From Streptomyces flaveolus (GTDB lineage Bacteria > Actinomycetota > Actinomycetes > Streptomycetales > Streptomycetaceae): a DNA stretch of 64,000 nt. The translations under genes were made by a program, and so were the position numbers. Location of the stretch: positions 1 to 64,000 of the forward strand of contig NZ_JNWV01000027.1 in the NCBI RefSeq assembly GCF_000716535.1. The letters are read 5' to 3'. The notes beneath the pieces were generated by a model, which was not told where the DNA came from, searched no databases, and saw only the letters and a list, made by a program, of their open reading frames with translations. Shown here one piece after another: positions 7,785 through 15,781 of the stretch. How positions within the stretch are numbered: position 1 is the first letter of the stretch; each line of letters opens with the position of its first letter.

Positions 7785-8836
7785 AGCAGCGCCCCCTCGG
7801 TCTCGTCGTACGTCCCCGACGCTACCGCGAGCAGCCGGGACGCTTTCAGCTCGGTCTCCCGCCACTCCCCTTCGGGGTCGGACCCCCAGGTGATGCCGGC
7901 TCCGGTGCCGAAGCGCAGGGCGCCCGCGGCGCGGTCGATCCAGAAGGTCCGGATGCCCACGGCCAGCTCGGCGGTGCCGCGGTCGGCGTCCACCCAGCCG
8001 ATTCCGCCGCAGTACGGGCCGCGCGGTGCCGTCTCCAGCGCCTCGATGATCCTGAGGGCGCTCGACTTGGGGGCGCCGGTGACCGAGCCGGGCGGGAAAG
8101 CCGCGGCCAAAAGCTCCGGCCAGCCGGCGTCCGCCCGCAGCTCGCCGCGGACGGTGGAGACGAGGTGGACGAGCCCCGGGTGCTTCTCCACGGCGCACAG
8201 GTCGGGGACGGTCACGCTGCCGGTCGCGCAGACGCGGCCGATGTCGTTGCGGACCAGGTCCACGATCATCACGTTCTCGGCGTGGTCCTTCTCCAGGAGG
8301 TCCGCCTCGGTGCGTCCGGTGCCCTTGATCGGTCCCGACTCGACGGTACGGCCGTCCCGGCGCAGGAACAGCTCGGGCGAGGCCGTGGCGATCTCCACGC
8401 CGTGCTCCGGCAGCCGGATCGTTCCCGCGTACGGCGCCGGGTTGCCGCGGGCCAGCAGGGCGGTCAGGGCGTCCACGTCGGCGTCGGGGCCGACCGGCGC
8501 GCTGAGCACGCGGCAGAGGTTGGCCTGGTAGACCTCGCCGGCCGCGATGTGCTCGCGGATGCGGTGGACGGCCGCCGTGTACGCGGCGCGGTCCAGGGAA
8601 GAGGTCCAGCCCCCCGGCCGCGGGCCGCGCCAGCCGCCGGGCACCGGCGCGGGCACCGGCTCCTCGCGTACGTCCGCGAAGCGCGCGCAGGTCAAACGGC
8701 CCTCGAAGTCCGCGCAGACGGCCCAGAAGCCGGTGGAGTCGAGGGCCGCCGGATCGCTGGTGACGTCGAGGAGGCCGGTGGCGACGCGGTCGCCGAAGCG
8801 GGCCAGCGGGGGGAGTCCGGGTGGGTGGTGGAGCAC
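7781..8836 (-). CDS. pabB: Chorismate-binding enzyme, aminodeoxychorismate synthase I
   Basis: 351 aa. It holds the chorismate-binding domain of the anthranilate/ADC synthase family: AAGEVYQANLCRVLS, TASPELFLRRDG, then PIKGTGRT, where the Lys of PIKG supports PabB over TrpE. DLVRNDIGRVC, PGSVTGAPKSSALRIIEALE and CGGIGWVD complete the signature. It would aminate chorismate using ammonia from a PabA subunit encoded elsewhere. The GTG at 8836 (VLHHPPGLPPLARFG) is preferred; the longer frame would run over the region upstream with no conserved content. The stop overlaps the start of the lyase gene, forming a two-gene p-aminobenzoate operon. Confidence 0.87.
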   Translation of the reverse strand: MLHHPPGLPPLARFGDRVATGLLDVTSDPAALDSTGFWAVCADFEGRLTCARFADVREEPVPAPVPGGWRGPRPGGWTSSLDRAAYTAAVHRIREHIAAGEVYQANLCRVLSAPVGPDADVDALTALLARGNPAPYAGTIRLPEHGVEIATASPELFLRRDGRTVESGPIKGTGRTEADLLEKDHAENVMIVDLVRNDIGRVCATGSVTVPDLCAVEKHPGLVHLVSTVRGELRADAGWPELLAAAFPPGSVTGAPKSSALRIIEALETAPRGPYCGGIGWVDADRGTAELAVGIRTFWIDRAAGALRFGTGAGITWGSDPEGEWRETELKASRLLAVASGTYDETEGALL

Positions 8837-8944
8837 GTGGTCGAGTCTAGGGCGGGTGTCCGGGAGGTGGCTCCGGGATGTCCCGGAGGAGGTCCTGGCC
8901 ACGGGGTCCGCCGGGTGCACCGCAGCACGCTGCGCAAACGCGTT

Positions 8945-8973
8945 TTTGTACTGGCCCGGGAATCCGCTAGAGT
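8945..8973 (+). promoter_or_regulatory. Promoter of the tRNA cluster
   Basis: TTTGTA (8945-8950) and TAGAGT (8968-8973) are separated by 17 nt, a good vegetative -35/-10 pair. The -10 lies ~40 nt before the first tRNA, in a stretch that is AT-richer than its surroundings. Confidence 0.65.
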
Positions 8974-9014
8974 TCAACACGTCGCCGGGACGCGGGAGCG
9001 GACCGAAACGACAA

Positions 9015-9087
9015 GCGGACGTAGCTCAGTTGGTAGAGCGCAACCTTGCCAAGGTTGAGGTCGCGAGTTCGAGCCTCGTCGTCCGCT
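9015..9087 (+). tRNA. tRNA-Gly (anticodon GCC)
   Basis: 73-nt cloverleaf. The acceptor GCGGACG pairs with CGTCCGC, the anticodon stem is CAACC/GGTTG with loop TTGCCAA, and discriminator T ends it. CCA is not encoded. It is first in the five-tRNA cluster. Confidence 0.96.
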
Positions 9088-9125
9088 CGAAGGAGAAGGG
9101 GTCGTCCCGATCCCCTTACACTCCT

Positions 9126-9196
9126 GGTGGAGTGGCCGAGAGGCGAGGCAACGGCCTGCAAAGCCGTCTACACGGGTTCAAATCCCGTCTCCACCT
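9126..9196 (+). tRNA. tRNA-Cys (anticodon GCA)
   Basis: 71-nt cloverleaf. The acceptor GGTGGAG pairs with CTCCACC, the anticodon stem is ACGGC/GCCGT with loop CTGCAAA, and discriminator U73 fits tRNA-Cys identity. The next three bases (9197-9199) read CCA, so this one may carry an encoded CCA. Confidence 0.95.
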
Positions 9197-9200
9197 CCAA

Positions 9201-9272
9201 GGACGATTAGCTCAGCGGGAGAGCGCTTCCCTGACACGGAAGAGGTCACTGGTTCAATCCCAGTATCGTCCA
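9201..9272 (+). tRNA. tRNA-Val (anticodon GAC), copy 1
   Basis: 72-nt cloverleaf. The acceptor GGACGAT pairs with ATCGTCC, the anticodon stem is CTTCC/GGAAG with loop CTGACAC. Anticodon GAC reads GUC and GUU. It starts 4 nt after tRNA-Cys. Confidence 0.96.
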
Positions 9273-9312
9273 CTGGATCTTCGGATCCTGGGTCTTCTCG
9301 AAGATCCCACCC

Positions 9313-9384
9313 GCGCGATTAGCTCAGCGGGAGAGCGCTTCCCTGACACGGAAGAGGTCACTGGTTCAATCCCAGTATCGCGCA
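9313..9384 (+). tRNA. tRNA-Val (anticodon GAC), copy 2
   Basis: The body is identical to copy 1 but the acceptor stem is changed to GCGCGAT/ATCGCGC, with pairing preserved on both sides. Confidence 0.96.
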
Positions 9385-9413
9385 CTGCCTGTGACTCTCG
9401 GGTCACAGCCCGC

Positions 9414-9485
9414 GGACGATTAGCTCAGCGGGAGAGCGCTTCCCTGACACGGAAGAGGTCACTGGTTCAATCCCAGTATCGTCCA
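9414..9485 (+). tRNA. tRNA-Val (anticodon GAC), copy 3
   Basis: The sequence is identical to copy 1 across the 72-nt gene, including the GGACGAT/ATCGTCC acceptor stem. It is last in the cluster and followed 10 nt later by a strong hairpin. Confidence 0.96.
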
Positions 9486-9495
9486 CACAGCAAGG

Positions 9496-9526
9496 AGCCC
9501 CCGGCCGTCTCGCACGGCCGGGGGCT
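9496..9526 (+). terminator. Terminator of the tRNA cluster
   Basis: Perfect 13-bp stem AGCCCCCGGCCGT (9496-9508) with its complement at 9514-9526 and loop CTCGC, followed by TTCT. It sits between the tRNA cluster and a convergent gene and could act in both directions. Confidence 0.9.
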
Positions 9527-9537
9527 TCTGCGTGTGC

Positions 9538-9834
9538 TCAGCTGGAGAAGAGCATGTGGCCGAAGCTCTTGTGGCGCTGGTGGCCGTAGTGACCGTGACC
9601 GCCGTGGCCGCCGTGCGGGGCGCCCCAGGCGGGCGCGGGCGGGGCCGCCGGATAGGCCTGCGGGGCGGCGGGCGGGGGCGGCGCGGCCGGCTGCGACCAC
9701 TGGGCCTCCAGGCGGGTCAGCGCCTCCAGCTCGCCGTAGTCGAGGAATATGCCGCGGCAGCCGCTGCACTGCTCGATCTGGACGCCGTTGCGGTTGTAGG
9801 TGTGCATCGGCGCATGGCACTTCGGACACTGCAT
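9538..9834 (-). CDS. TFIIB-type zinc-ribbon protein
   Basis: 98 aa. The N-terminal zinc ribbon has two CxxC pairs: CPKCHAPM (C3/C6) and CSGCRGIFLDYGELEAL (C23/C26), the zf-TFIIB (PF13453) signature. The rest is a Pro/Ala linker and a Gly/His-rich tail (HGGHGGHGHYGHQRH). It is probably a small nucleic-acid or protein-binding adaptor of unknown role. A GAGGAG lies ~12 nt before the ATG. It is convergent with the tRNA terminator. Confidence 0.85.
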   Translation of the reverse strand: MQCPKCHAPMHTYNRNGVQIEQCSGCRGIFLDYGELEALTRLEAQWSQPAAPPPPAAPQAYPAAPPAPAWGAPHGGHGGHGHYGHQRHKSFGHMLFSS

Positions 9835-9915
9835 GGTCGGCTCAACTCCTCGCCGGTCGGTCCTGCTCAGGTGTTTCCCCAGGACAGACTCCGTCCGGCC
9901 CCGGGCGGTTGCAGC

Positions 9916-10914
9916 CTAGTCCCGGAATCCGGGCGCGGACCGAGGGGGGCGCGGCAGGCCGGCGGGGACGGACGGCATGCGCGCGCAGGCGTCCACCACG
10001 GCCTGTTCCACCTCGTCCAGCGGGCGGCCGGCGGCGAGCGCCTTGGTGACCGCCAGGGCGGCCGTCTGCACGGTGAGCGCGCGGGCCGGGACGTCCAGGG
10101 CGGTCCAGGGGTCGCCGTCCACGGGTACGGCCGGGCCGCCGGCCTCGCGGTAGGCGGTCAGGAAGCGGGTCCACTCGTCGGGCGGGAGGAGTCCGCAGGC
10201 GTACCAGGCGGCGGGGCGGGCGAGGTCCCAGGCCGGGACGCCGGCACCGAGGTCGTCGACGTCGATCAGCTTCCACGGGCCGTCCGGTGCCGGGTGCCGG
10301 ACGAGCTGGCCGAGGTGCAGGTCGCCGTGGCACAGGGCCGACGGGCCGGGCATCGGCGCCTCCGCGCGGGCCCAGGCGGGCAGGGCGGCCCAGGCGTCCA
10401 GGACGGGACGGGCGACCGGGTGCGCGGCTGCTCCGGGCGTTCCGCGCAGGGCCGCGCGGAGGCGGTCGAGCGCGCGGGCGGCTTTGGCGGGGCCGCGCAT
10501 CGGGGGGAGGCCGGCCGGGACGGGGGTGCGGTGCAGGCGGGCGAGGAGGGTGGCGGCGGCCTCCCAGGGGGCGGCGTCCGGGTCGTCCGGGTCCACGGGG
10601 ACGCCGTACGGCCAGAAGGTCACCGGGCGGTCGTACAGGGTGGCCGTGTCCCGGGTGAGCGGGGGCAGGAGCAGGTCGGGAACGCCGGCTGCCGTCGTGA
10701 CGCGGAGGGCGAGCGCGACGGGGTCCGTGTCCGGGGCGTGGGCCTTGGCGACGGTGGCGTCGTGACGGACGACGGTGGCGTCCTGGCGGTCGGCGAGGGG
10801 GGTGCTGCGGCAGGAGCAGGGGGTGGTGGGGGTACGGGGGTGCGCCGCGGCCTTGGCCTGGTCGGCCAGCGCGGATATGAGGGCGGGGTTGCCGGTGTCG
10901 GTGTCTGCGGTCAA
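9916..10914 (-). CDS. Aminoglycoside phosphotransferase-family kinase
   Basis: 332 aa APH/choline-kinase-fold protein. LCHGDLHLGQLV is the Brenner-type catalytic loop (catalytic Asp in HGD) and KLIDVDDLG is the Mg-binding equivalent of DFG. N-lobe features are weak (VVRHDATVAKAH may hold the ATP lysine). Such proteins phosphorylate small molecules such as aminoglycosides, macrolides, homoserine or choline; the substrate cannot be read from sequence. No resistance genes lie nearby, so a housekeeping small-molecule kinase is as likely as a resistance enzyme. Confidence 0.82.
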   Translation of the reverse strand: MTADTDTGNPALISALADQAKAAAHPRTPTTPCSCRSTPLADRQDATVVRHDATVAKAHAPDTDPVALALRVTTAAGVPDLLLPPLTRDTATLYDRPVTFWPYGVPVDPDDPDAAPWEAAATLLARLHRTPVPAGLPPMRGPAKAARALDRLRAALRGTPGAAAHPVARPVLDAWAALPAWARAEAPMPGPSALCHGDLHLGQLVRHPAPDGPWKLIDVDDLGAGVPAWDLARPAAWYACGLLPPDEWTRFLTAYREAGGPAVPVDGDPWTALDVPARALTVQTAALAVTKALAAGRPLDEVEQAVVDACARMPSVPAGLPRPPRSAPGFRD

Positions 10915-10993
10915 GGGGGCCTCGGGCGGGGTGGGGTGTCGGGGCGAGGGTACCGGGGCGGCTGGGGCTCACGGCTGTGCGGCGCGGCGCGCT

Positions 10994-11021
10994 GCGGTTC
11001 CCCAGGAGCGCGGGGAACCGC
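10994..11021. terminator. Hairpin of GCGGTTCCCC type
   Basis: GCGGTTCCCC (10994-11003) pairs with GGGGAACCGC (11012-11021) around an 8-nt loop. It lies between the minus-strand small membrane-protein gene and the APH gene. A related GCGGTTCCCCGCGC stretch recurs near 35.95 kb, so it may belong to a dispersed intergenic element. Confidence 0.55.
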
Positions 11022-11088
11022 GCGGAGTGCCCCCACGCGTCCGCAGCCGGCATGCGACCCGCGTGCCGACGGCGCCTGGGAAACGGCC

Positions 11089-11122
11089 AATGCCGGCGCA
11101 GCTCCCCAGCTGCGCCGGCATT
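11089..11122. terminator. Perfect 15-bp hairpin
   Basis: AATGCCGGCGCAGCT (11089-11103) pairs fully with 11108-11122 around a CCCC loop, followed by T on the plus strand. It lies downstream of the minus-strand gene at 11210, for which it is a credible terminator. Confidence 0.75.
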
Positions 11123-11209
11123 TGTGCCGTCCGCCGTACCCCCGTCCCCACGGGGTTTCATGGATGGATGTCCCCGCCCGGACCGCTCTTCCGGGCCTGG
11201 GGTCGCCGC

Positions 11210-11386
11210 TCAGCGCCCCAGCATCGCACCCACGGACGACGCCTGTGTGGCCACCGTCTCCCAGCCGTCGAAGACGAGCAGGAGCAGGGCCGCCAGGGGA
11301 AGGGCCATGAGCGTCGCCACCAAGGGGTGGCGACGGCCCGTCCGGCGGGGGGCGAACGCCGTGCGTCGCGGTGCCGTGTAGGCCAT
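11210..11386 (-). CDS. Small single-pass membrane protein
   Basis: 58 aa. A strongly basic N-terminus (MAYTAPRRTAFAPRRTGRRH) is followed by one hydrophobic segment (LVATLMALPLAALLLLVF) and a short outer tail (DGWETVATQASSVGAMLGR). The start is well supported by AGGAGAGGG 4-11 nt upstream. This is a type II-like anchor or exported small protein with no recognised family. It is divergent from the Ser/Thr kinase gene across 600 bp. Confidence 0.68.
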   Translation of the reverse strand: MAYTAPRRTAFAPRRTGRRHPLVATLMALPLAALLLLVFDGWETVATQASSVGAMLGR

Positions 11387-11989
11387 GGTCCCTCTCCTGA
11401 CCGTGTCGGTTGTCGTCGGCAGCGGCGGGTGTCTGACCTCGGGGGACGAGTGCTGCACCCGCCGCTTGACCTCAAATCTAGGCGCGCGGCGACCACCGGG
11501 CGTCATGCCCGCGTACCGATTGCCGGGCCTCCATGAGGATGAGCCATGACCTGCGATGTACTCCCCTGGGTGGAGGCGCGGGCCGGTGTCTCGGGGTCTT
11601 CCCGGAGGGGTAGCCCACTCTGTCCCGTTATTTCCGACGCGCTCTATGGGGTGAGTTGAGTGACTTCGATCACTCCCGTCCGGGTCGGCGGGGGTGCCGG
11701 GGGTGGATCGAGTTCCGGGGCGCGGGCGCGGCGGCAGGTCGCCGCCGGCCACGGGCCGGTGGGCGTGCGTACCCGTGCACCGCAGCCCAGCAGGACGGCA
11801 ACCTCCCTGCCGCGCCGACCGGTTGAGGCCACCGGTGGCGCGAAGTCGCCGCGGGCGGGAGCTTGCTGACCGGGTTTCACCTCCCCCGGACGGCCGACAC
11901 AATCCATCCGGCCCAGAGGGCGCGGCCTCTGCGCGCAGGCGGCCGTGGAAACGTAAGCTGTGCCACGTCACAGGGACCGGGCAGCGGGG
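11387..11989. other. Intergenic upstream of the Ser/Thr kinase
   Basis: About 600 bp between two divergent genes. Several short Arg/Pro-rich open frames exist on both strands but none has a ribosome-binding site plus conserved content. TAAGCT at ~11955 is a possible -10 for the kinase. I see no RNA gene or repeat. Confidence 0.5.
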
Positions 11990-13462
11990 ATGAACATGGC
12001 GATGATGCGCCTGAGGCGCGAGGACCCGCGCGTCGTCGGCTCGTTCAGGCTTCACCGACGGCTCGGCGCGGGCGGGATGGGCGTGGTCTATCTCGGCTCC
12101 GACAAGAAGGGGCAGCGGGTCGCCCTGAAGGTGATCCGGCCCGATCTGGCGGAGGACCAGGAGTTCCGGTCGCGGTTCGCGCGCGAGGTGTCGGCGGCGC
12201 GGCGGATCCGGGGCGGGTGCACGGCCCGGCTGGTCGCCGCGGACCTGGAGGCCGAGCGGCCGTGGTTCGCCACCCAGTACGTACCGGGACCGTCCCTGCA
12301 CGACAAGGTCGCCGAGGAGGGCGCTCTCGGCGCGGCGGACACGGCGGCGATCGGCGCGGCCCTGTCCGAGGGGCTGGTCGCCGTGCACGAGGCCGGGGTC
12401 GTCCACCGGGACCTGAAGCCCTCCAACATCCTGCTGTCCCCGAAGGGGCCGCGGATCATCGACTTCGGCATCGCCTGGGCCACCGGGGCCTCCACGCTCA
12501 CCCACGTGGGCACGGCCGTCGGCTCCCCCGGCTTCCTCGCCCCGGAGCAGGTGCGCGGGGCGGCGGTCACACCGGCCACCGACGTCTTCTCGCTGGGCGC
12601 GACCCTGGCGTACGCCTCGACCGGCGACTCGCCGTTCGGGCACGGCAGTTCCGAGGTGATGCTGTACCGGGTGGTGCACGAGGAGCCGCAGCTCCACGGC
12701 GTACCGGACGCGCTGGCCCCGCTGATCCGGGCCTGCCTGGCGAAGGACCCCGACGAACGGCCCAGCACGCTCCAGCTGTCGCTGCGGCTGAAGGAGATCG
12801 CCGCCCGGGAGGCGCAGGGCCTGGACGGCGTACGGCCGCCCGCGCCGCGTGCCGCCGAGGCGGACCGGCCCACCGGGCGGCTCGCCGACACCTACCCCGA
12901 GCAGCAGCGCACCCAGCGGCGCGCCTCCCCCGGTACGCCGCTGCCGCGTGGCGGCACCCCCGCCCGGGGCGGTGCGCCCTCCGTGTCCTCCCGGGGCGGG
13001 GTGTCCGCGCGCGGCGATGTGCCGTCCCGTGGCGGAGCGTCCTCGCGCGGCGGGGTGCCCTCACGCGGTGGCAGCGGTGCGCGCGGTGGCGGTGCCGCGA
13101 CCTCCCGGCCGGGTACGGCGCGCCCCACCCCGGTGCCGCGCGGCGGCGGCCCGCGCTCCGGTGGCGGCCGGCCCGCTCAGCGCGGCGGTTCCGGTCGGCC
13201 GGGGCAGCGCCCGACGGGGAGCCTACGGCGGCCGGCCAATCCGCGGCTGCTGCGGCAGCGGCTGTTCGTGTTCGTGGTGGTGACGCTGCTCGTGGCGCTC
13301 GGGATCGCGGTGGCCCAGGGCTGCCAGGGCCCCGCGCGCGGTCTCGGCGACGACGGCGTCCCCCAGCAGCAGCACACCCGGCCGGAGCACTCGCCGCTGG
13401 GCGACGTGACGTTCGTACCGAACCCGAACAGGTCGGCCGTGAGCCGCGACGCCGGCAACTGA
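11990..13462 (+). CDS. Transmembrane Ser/Thr protein kinase (PknB-like)
   Basis: 490 aa. A kinase domain (residues ~18-275) has all canonical motifs: P-loop LGAGGMG (25-31), ATP lysine K47 (VALKV), HRDLKPSN (139-146), DFG (158-160) and APEQ (184-187). A juxtamembrane linker (~280-420) is full of RGG/SRGG tripeptides. A single transmembrane helix (~425-442) and a 48-residue outer tail follow. It has no PASTA repeats, so it is not a canonical PknB. It probably autophosphorylates and phosphorylates cytosolic targets on Ser/Thr. Start choice among ATGs at 11990, 11996 and 12002 is uncertain; GCGGGG precedes the first. Confidence 0.9.
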   Translation: MNMAMMRLRREDPRVVGSFRLHRRLGAGGMGVVYLGSDKKGQRVALKVIRPDLAEDQEFRSRFAREVSAARRIRGGCTARLVAADLEAERPWFATQYVPGPSLHDKVAEEGALGAADTAAIGAALSEGLVAVHEAGVVHRDLKPSNILLSPKGPRIIDFGIAWATGASTLTHVGTAVGSPGFLAPEQVRGAAVTPATDVFSLGATLAYASTGDSPFGHGSSEVMLYRVVHEEPQLHGVPDALAPLIRACLAKDPDERPSTLQLSLRLKEIAAREAQGLDGVRPPAPRAAEADRPTGRLADTYPEQQRTQRRASPGTPLPRGGTPARGGAPSVSSRGGVSARGDVPSRGGASSRGGVPSRGGSGARGGGAATSRPGTARPTPVPRGGGPRSGGGRPAQRGGSGRPGQRPTGSLRRPANPRLLRQRLFVFVVVTLLVALGIAVAQGCQGPARGLGDDGVPQQQHTRPEHSPLGDVTFVPNPNRSAVSRDAGN

Positions 13463-13503
13463 GGGCCGTCCGCGAGGGTTCAGCGGGCGCGGGTTAAGGC
13501 CGG

Positions 13504-14322
13504 TCAGGACTCCGGCCGGCCCGTGGCCACCGCGTAGAAGGCCACCGCGGCCGCCGCGCCCACGTTGAGCGAGTCGACGCCGTGGGACATCGGGATGCGG
13601 ACCCACTCGTCGGCGGCGACCAGCGCCTGCGTGGACAGCCCGTCGCCCTCGGCGCCGAGCATGAGCGCCACCCGGTCCATCCTGTGCGGGGCGGCCTCGT
13701 CGAGGGTGCGGGCCTTCTCGTCCGGGGTGAGCGCGAGCAGGGTGAAACCGGCCTCGCGGACCGAGTCCAGGCCCTTGGGCCAGGTCTCCAGCCGGGCGTA
13801 CGGCACCGAGAACACCGCGCCCATGGAGACCTTGACGCTCCGCCGGTACAGCGGGTCGGCGCAGTCGGGCGACAGCAGCACCGCGTCCATGCCGAGGGCC
13901 GCCGCCGAGCGGAAGATCGCACCGATGTTGGTGTGGTCGTTCACCGACTCCATGACCACCACCCGGCGGGCGGAGCGGAGGAGTTCGCCGGCCGTCGGCA
14001 GCGGCTTGCGCTGCATGGAGGCGAGGGCGCCGCGGTGGACGTGGTAGCCGGTGACCCGTTCGGCGAGTTCCGGGCTGACGGCGTAGACGGGCGCGGGGAG
14101 TTCGTCGATGACGTCGCGCATGACGTCGATCCACTTGGCCGAGAGCAGCATCGACCGCATCTCGTAGCCGGCTTCCTTGGCCCTGCGGATGACCTTCTCG
14201 CCCTCGGCGATGAACAGGCCCTCGGCGGGCTCGCGCTTGCGGCGCAGCTCGACGTCGGTCAGGCCCGTGTAGTCGGCGAGGCGCGGGTCGTCGGGGTCCT
14301 CGACGGTGATGAGATCGGCCAC
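13504..14322 (-). CDS. TrmH/SpoU-family RNA methyltransferase
   Basis: 272 aa from a GTG start. The N-terminal substrate-binding part (RRKREPAEGLFIAEGEKVIRRA) matches the rRNA 2'-O-methyltransferase N-domain. The C-terminal SPOUT domain has the knot motifs ESVNDHTNIGAIFRSA (motif 1, N and R catalytic), LMLGAEGDGLS (motif 2) and IPMSHGVDSLNVGAAAAVAFYA (motif 3). It would transfer methyl from SAM to a ribose 2'-OH of rRNA or tRNA. It is convergent with the kinase. The exact RNA target cannot be assigned; thiostrepton-resistance methyltransferases are distant relatives. Confidence 0.9.
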   Translation of the reverse strand: MADLITVEDPDDPRLADYTGLTDVELRRKREPAEGLFIAEGEKVIRRAKEAGYEMRSMLLSAKWIDVMRDVIDELPAPVYAVSPELAERVTGYHVHRGALASMQRKPLPTAGELLRSARRVVVMESVNDHTNIGAIFRSAAALGMDAVLLSPDCADPLYRRSVKVSMGAVFSVPYARLETWPKGLDSVREAGFTLLALTPDEKARTLDEAAPHRMDRVALMLGAEGDGLSTQALVAADEWVRIPMSHGVDSLNVGAAAAVAFYAVATGRPES

Positions 14323-14407
14323 AGGGTGATACTGCCTTGTCCTGGGTGTGGTGCCAACGGCTGGGAAGGGGTGGGTTACCGGCGGGTTACGCGTGATCAG
14401 GCCAAGG

Positions 14408-15640
14408 TCACGCCGAGGGCTCCGGGCCGACCCGCACCACCTCGCCGATGACGATGACCGCCGGGGGCTTCACGTCCTCGGCGCGGACCGTCTCGGCGAC
14501 CGTGGCCAGGGTGGCGTCCACGCGCCGCTGCGCGGCCGTCGTCCCCTCCTGCACCAGGGCGACCGGTGTCGCGGGCGACTTGCCGTGCGCGACAAGCGTC
14601 TCGGCGATCTTCCCGATCTTGTCGACGCCCATCAGGACCACCAGGGTGCCGGTGAGCCTGGCCAGCGAGGGCCAGTCGACCAGCGAGCGCTCGTCGTCCG
14701 GCGCCACATGGCCGCTGACGACCGTGAACTCGTGGGCGACTCCCCGGTGCGTGACCGGGATGCCGGCCGCGCCCGGCACCGAGATCGAACTGGAGATGCC
14801 GGGGACCACCGTGCACGGGATGCCGGCCTCGGCGAGCGCCTGGACCTCCTCCATGCCCCGGCCGAAGACGAACGGGTCGCCGCCCTTGAGCCGCACGACC
14901 GCCTTGCCCTGCTTGGCGTGCTCGACGAGCGCGTTGTTGATGGCCTCCTGGGCCATGTAGCGGCCGTAGGGGATCTTCGCCGCGTCGATCACCTCGACGT
15001 GCGGCGGGAGTTCGGCGAGCAGGTCGCGCGGGCCGAGCCGGTCGGCGATGACGACGTCCGCCTCGGCGAGCAGGCGCCGGCCGCGGACCGTGATCAGGTC
15101 GGGGTCGCCGGGGCCGCCGCCGACCAGGGCCACGCCGGGGGTGCGGGTGCGGTGGTGCGGGGCGACGAGGGTGCCGTCGCGCAGGCCCTCGACGACCGCG
15201 TCCCGGATGGCCGCGGTGTGCCGGGGGTCGCGGCCCCGCGCGTGCGTGGTGAGTACGGCGACGGTGACGCCCTCGCTGTGGCCGGTCGCCGGGGTCCACG
15301 CCGTCGCCTGGTCGGCGTCGTCGGAGCGGACGCACCAGACGCGGTGGCGCTCCGCCTCGGCGGAGGCGGCCGCGTTCGCCGCGGGGTCGCTGGTGGCGAT
15401 GAGGGCGTACCAGGCGTCGGCGAGGTCGCCGTCCTCGTACCCGCGCCGCACCCAGGTGATCTCGCCGGTGTCCGCCATGGCCTCGACCGAGGGGGTCGCC
15501 TCCGGGGAGACGAGGACGATGTCCGCGCCGGCCGCGATGAGCGCCGGGAGGCGGCGCTGGGCGACCTGGCCGCCGCCGAGAACGACCACGCGACGGCCGG
15601 AGAGGCGGAGGCCTACGGGGTATGCGGGGTGTTCGGCCAT
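14408..15640 (-). CDS. cobA: Siroheme synthase-like fusion: precorrin-2 dehydrogenase / uroporphyrinogen-III methyltransferase
   Basis: 410 aa. Residues ~8-150 are an NAD-binding precorrin-2 dehydrogenase module (VVVLGGGQVAQRRLPALIAAGA). Residues ~165-405 are the SAM-dependent uroporphyrinogen-III C-methyltransferase: VALVGGGPGDPDLITVRG, LGPRDLL, RLKGGDPFVFGRG, PGISSSISVPGAAGIPVTHRG. It makes precorrin-2, and possibly sirohydrochlorin, feeding cobalamin and siroheme synthesis. It is shorter than E. coli CysG (457 aa), mainly in the middle region, so the ferrochelatase activity is uncertain. GAGGAG precedes the ATG at 15640. TAAAAT at 15708-15713 is a possible -10. Confidence 0.9.
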   Translation of the reverse strand: MAEHPAYPVGLRLSGRRVVVLGGGQVAQRRLPALIAAGADIVLVSPEATPSVEAMADTGEITWVRRGYEDGDLADAWYALIATSDPAANAAASAEAERHRVWCVRSDDADQATAWTPATGHSEGVTVAVLTTHARGRDPRHTAAIRDAVVEGLRDGTLVAPHHRTRTPGVALVGGGPGDPDLITVRGRRLLAEADVVIADRLGPRDLLAELPPHVEVIDAAKIPYGRYMAQEAINNALVEHAKQGKAVVRLKGGDPFVFGRGMEEVQALAEAGIPCTVVPGISSSISVPGAAGIPVTHRGVAHEFTVVSGHVAPDDERSLVDWPSLARLTGTLVVLMGVDKIGKIAETLVAHGKSPATPVALVQEGTTAAQRRVDATLATVAETVRAEDVKPPAVIVIGEVVRVGPEPSA

Positions 15641-15735
15641 GAGGGGCGGCTCCTCGTGCAGCGGTGCGATGGGCGCGCTGCACCTTCGGAGCGGCCCTGA
15701 CGTGCAGATTTTAAGCTGTGGGCAGGGCACAGGAC

Positions 15736-15771
15736 ACGGGTGGTCCGACAGCTGAACACCGGACCACCCGT
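15736..15771 (-). terminator. Terminator after bluB-cobT
   Basis: An 11-bp stem (15736-15746 with 15761-15771; core GGTGGTCC/GGACCACC) around a 14-nt loop, immediately 3' of the minus-strand fusion gene and upstream of cobA. Confidence 0.72.
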
Positions 15772-15781
15772 CCCGCGGGGC

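Noticed and set aside
11644..11907. An 87-codon minus-strand open frame upstream of the kinase gene
   Set aside because: Arg/Pro/Ala-rich with no domain or ribosome-binding site; it lies in an intergenic promoter region.
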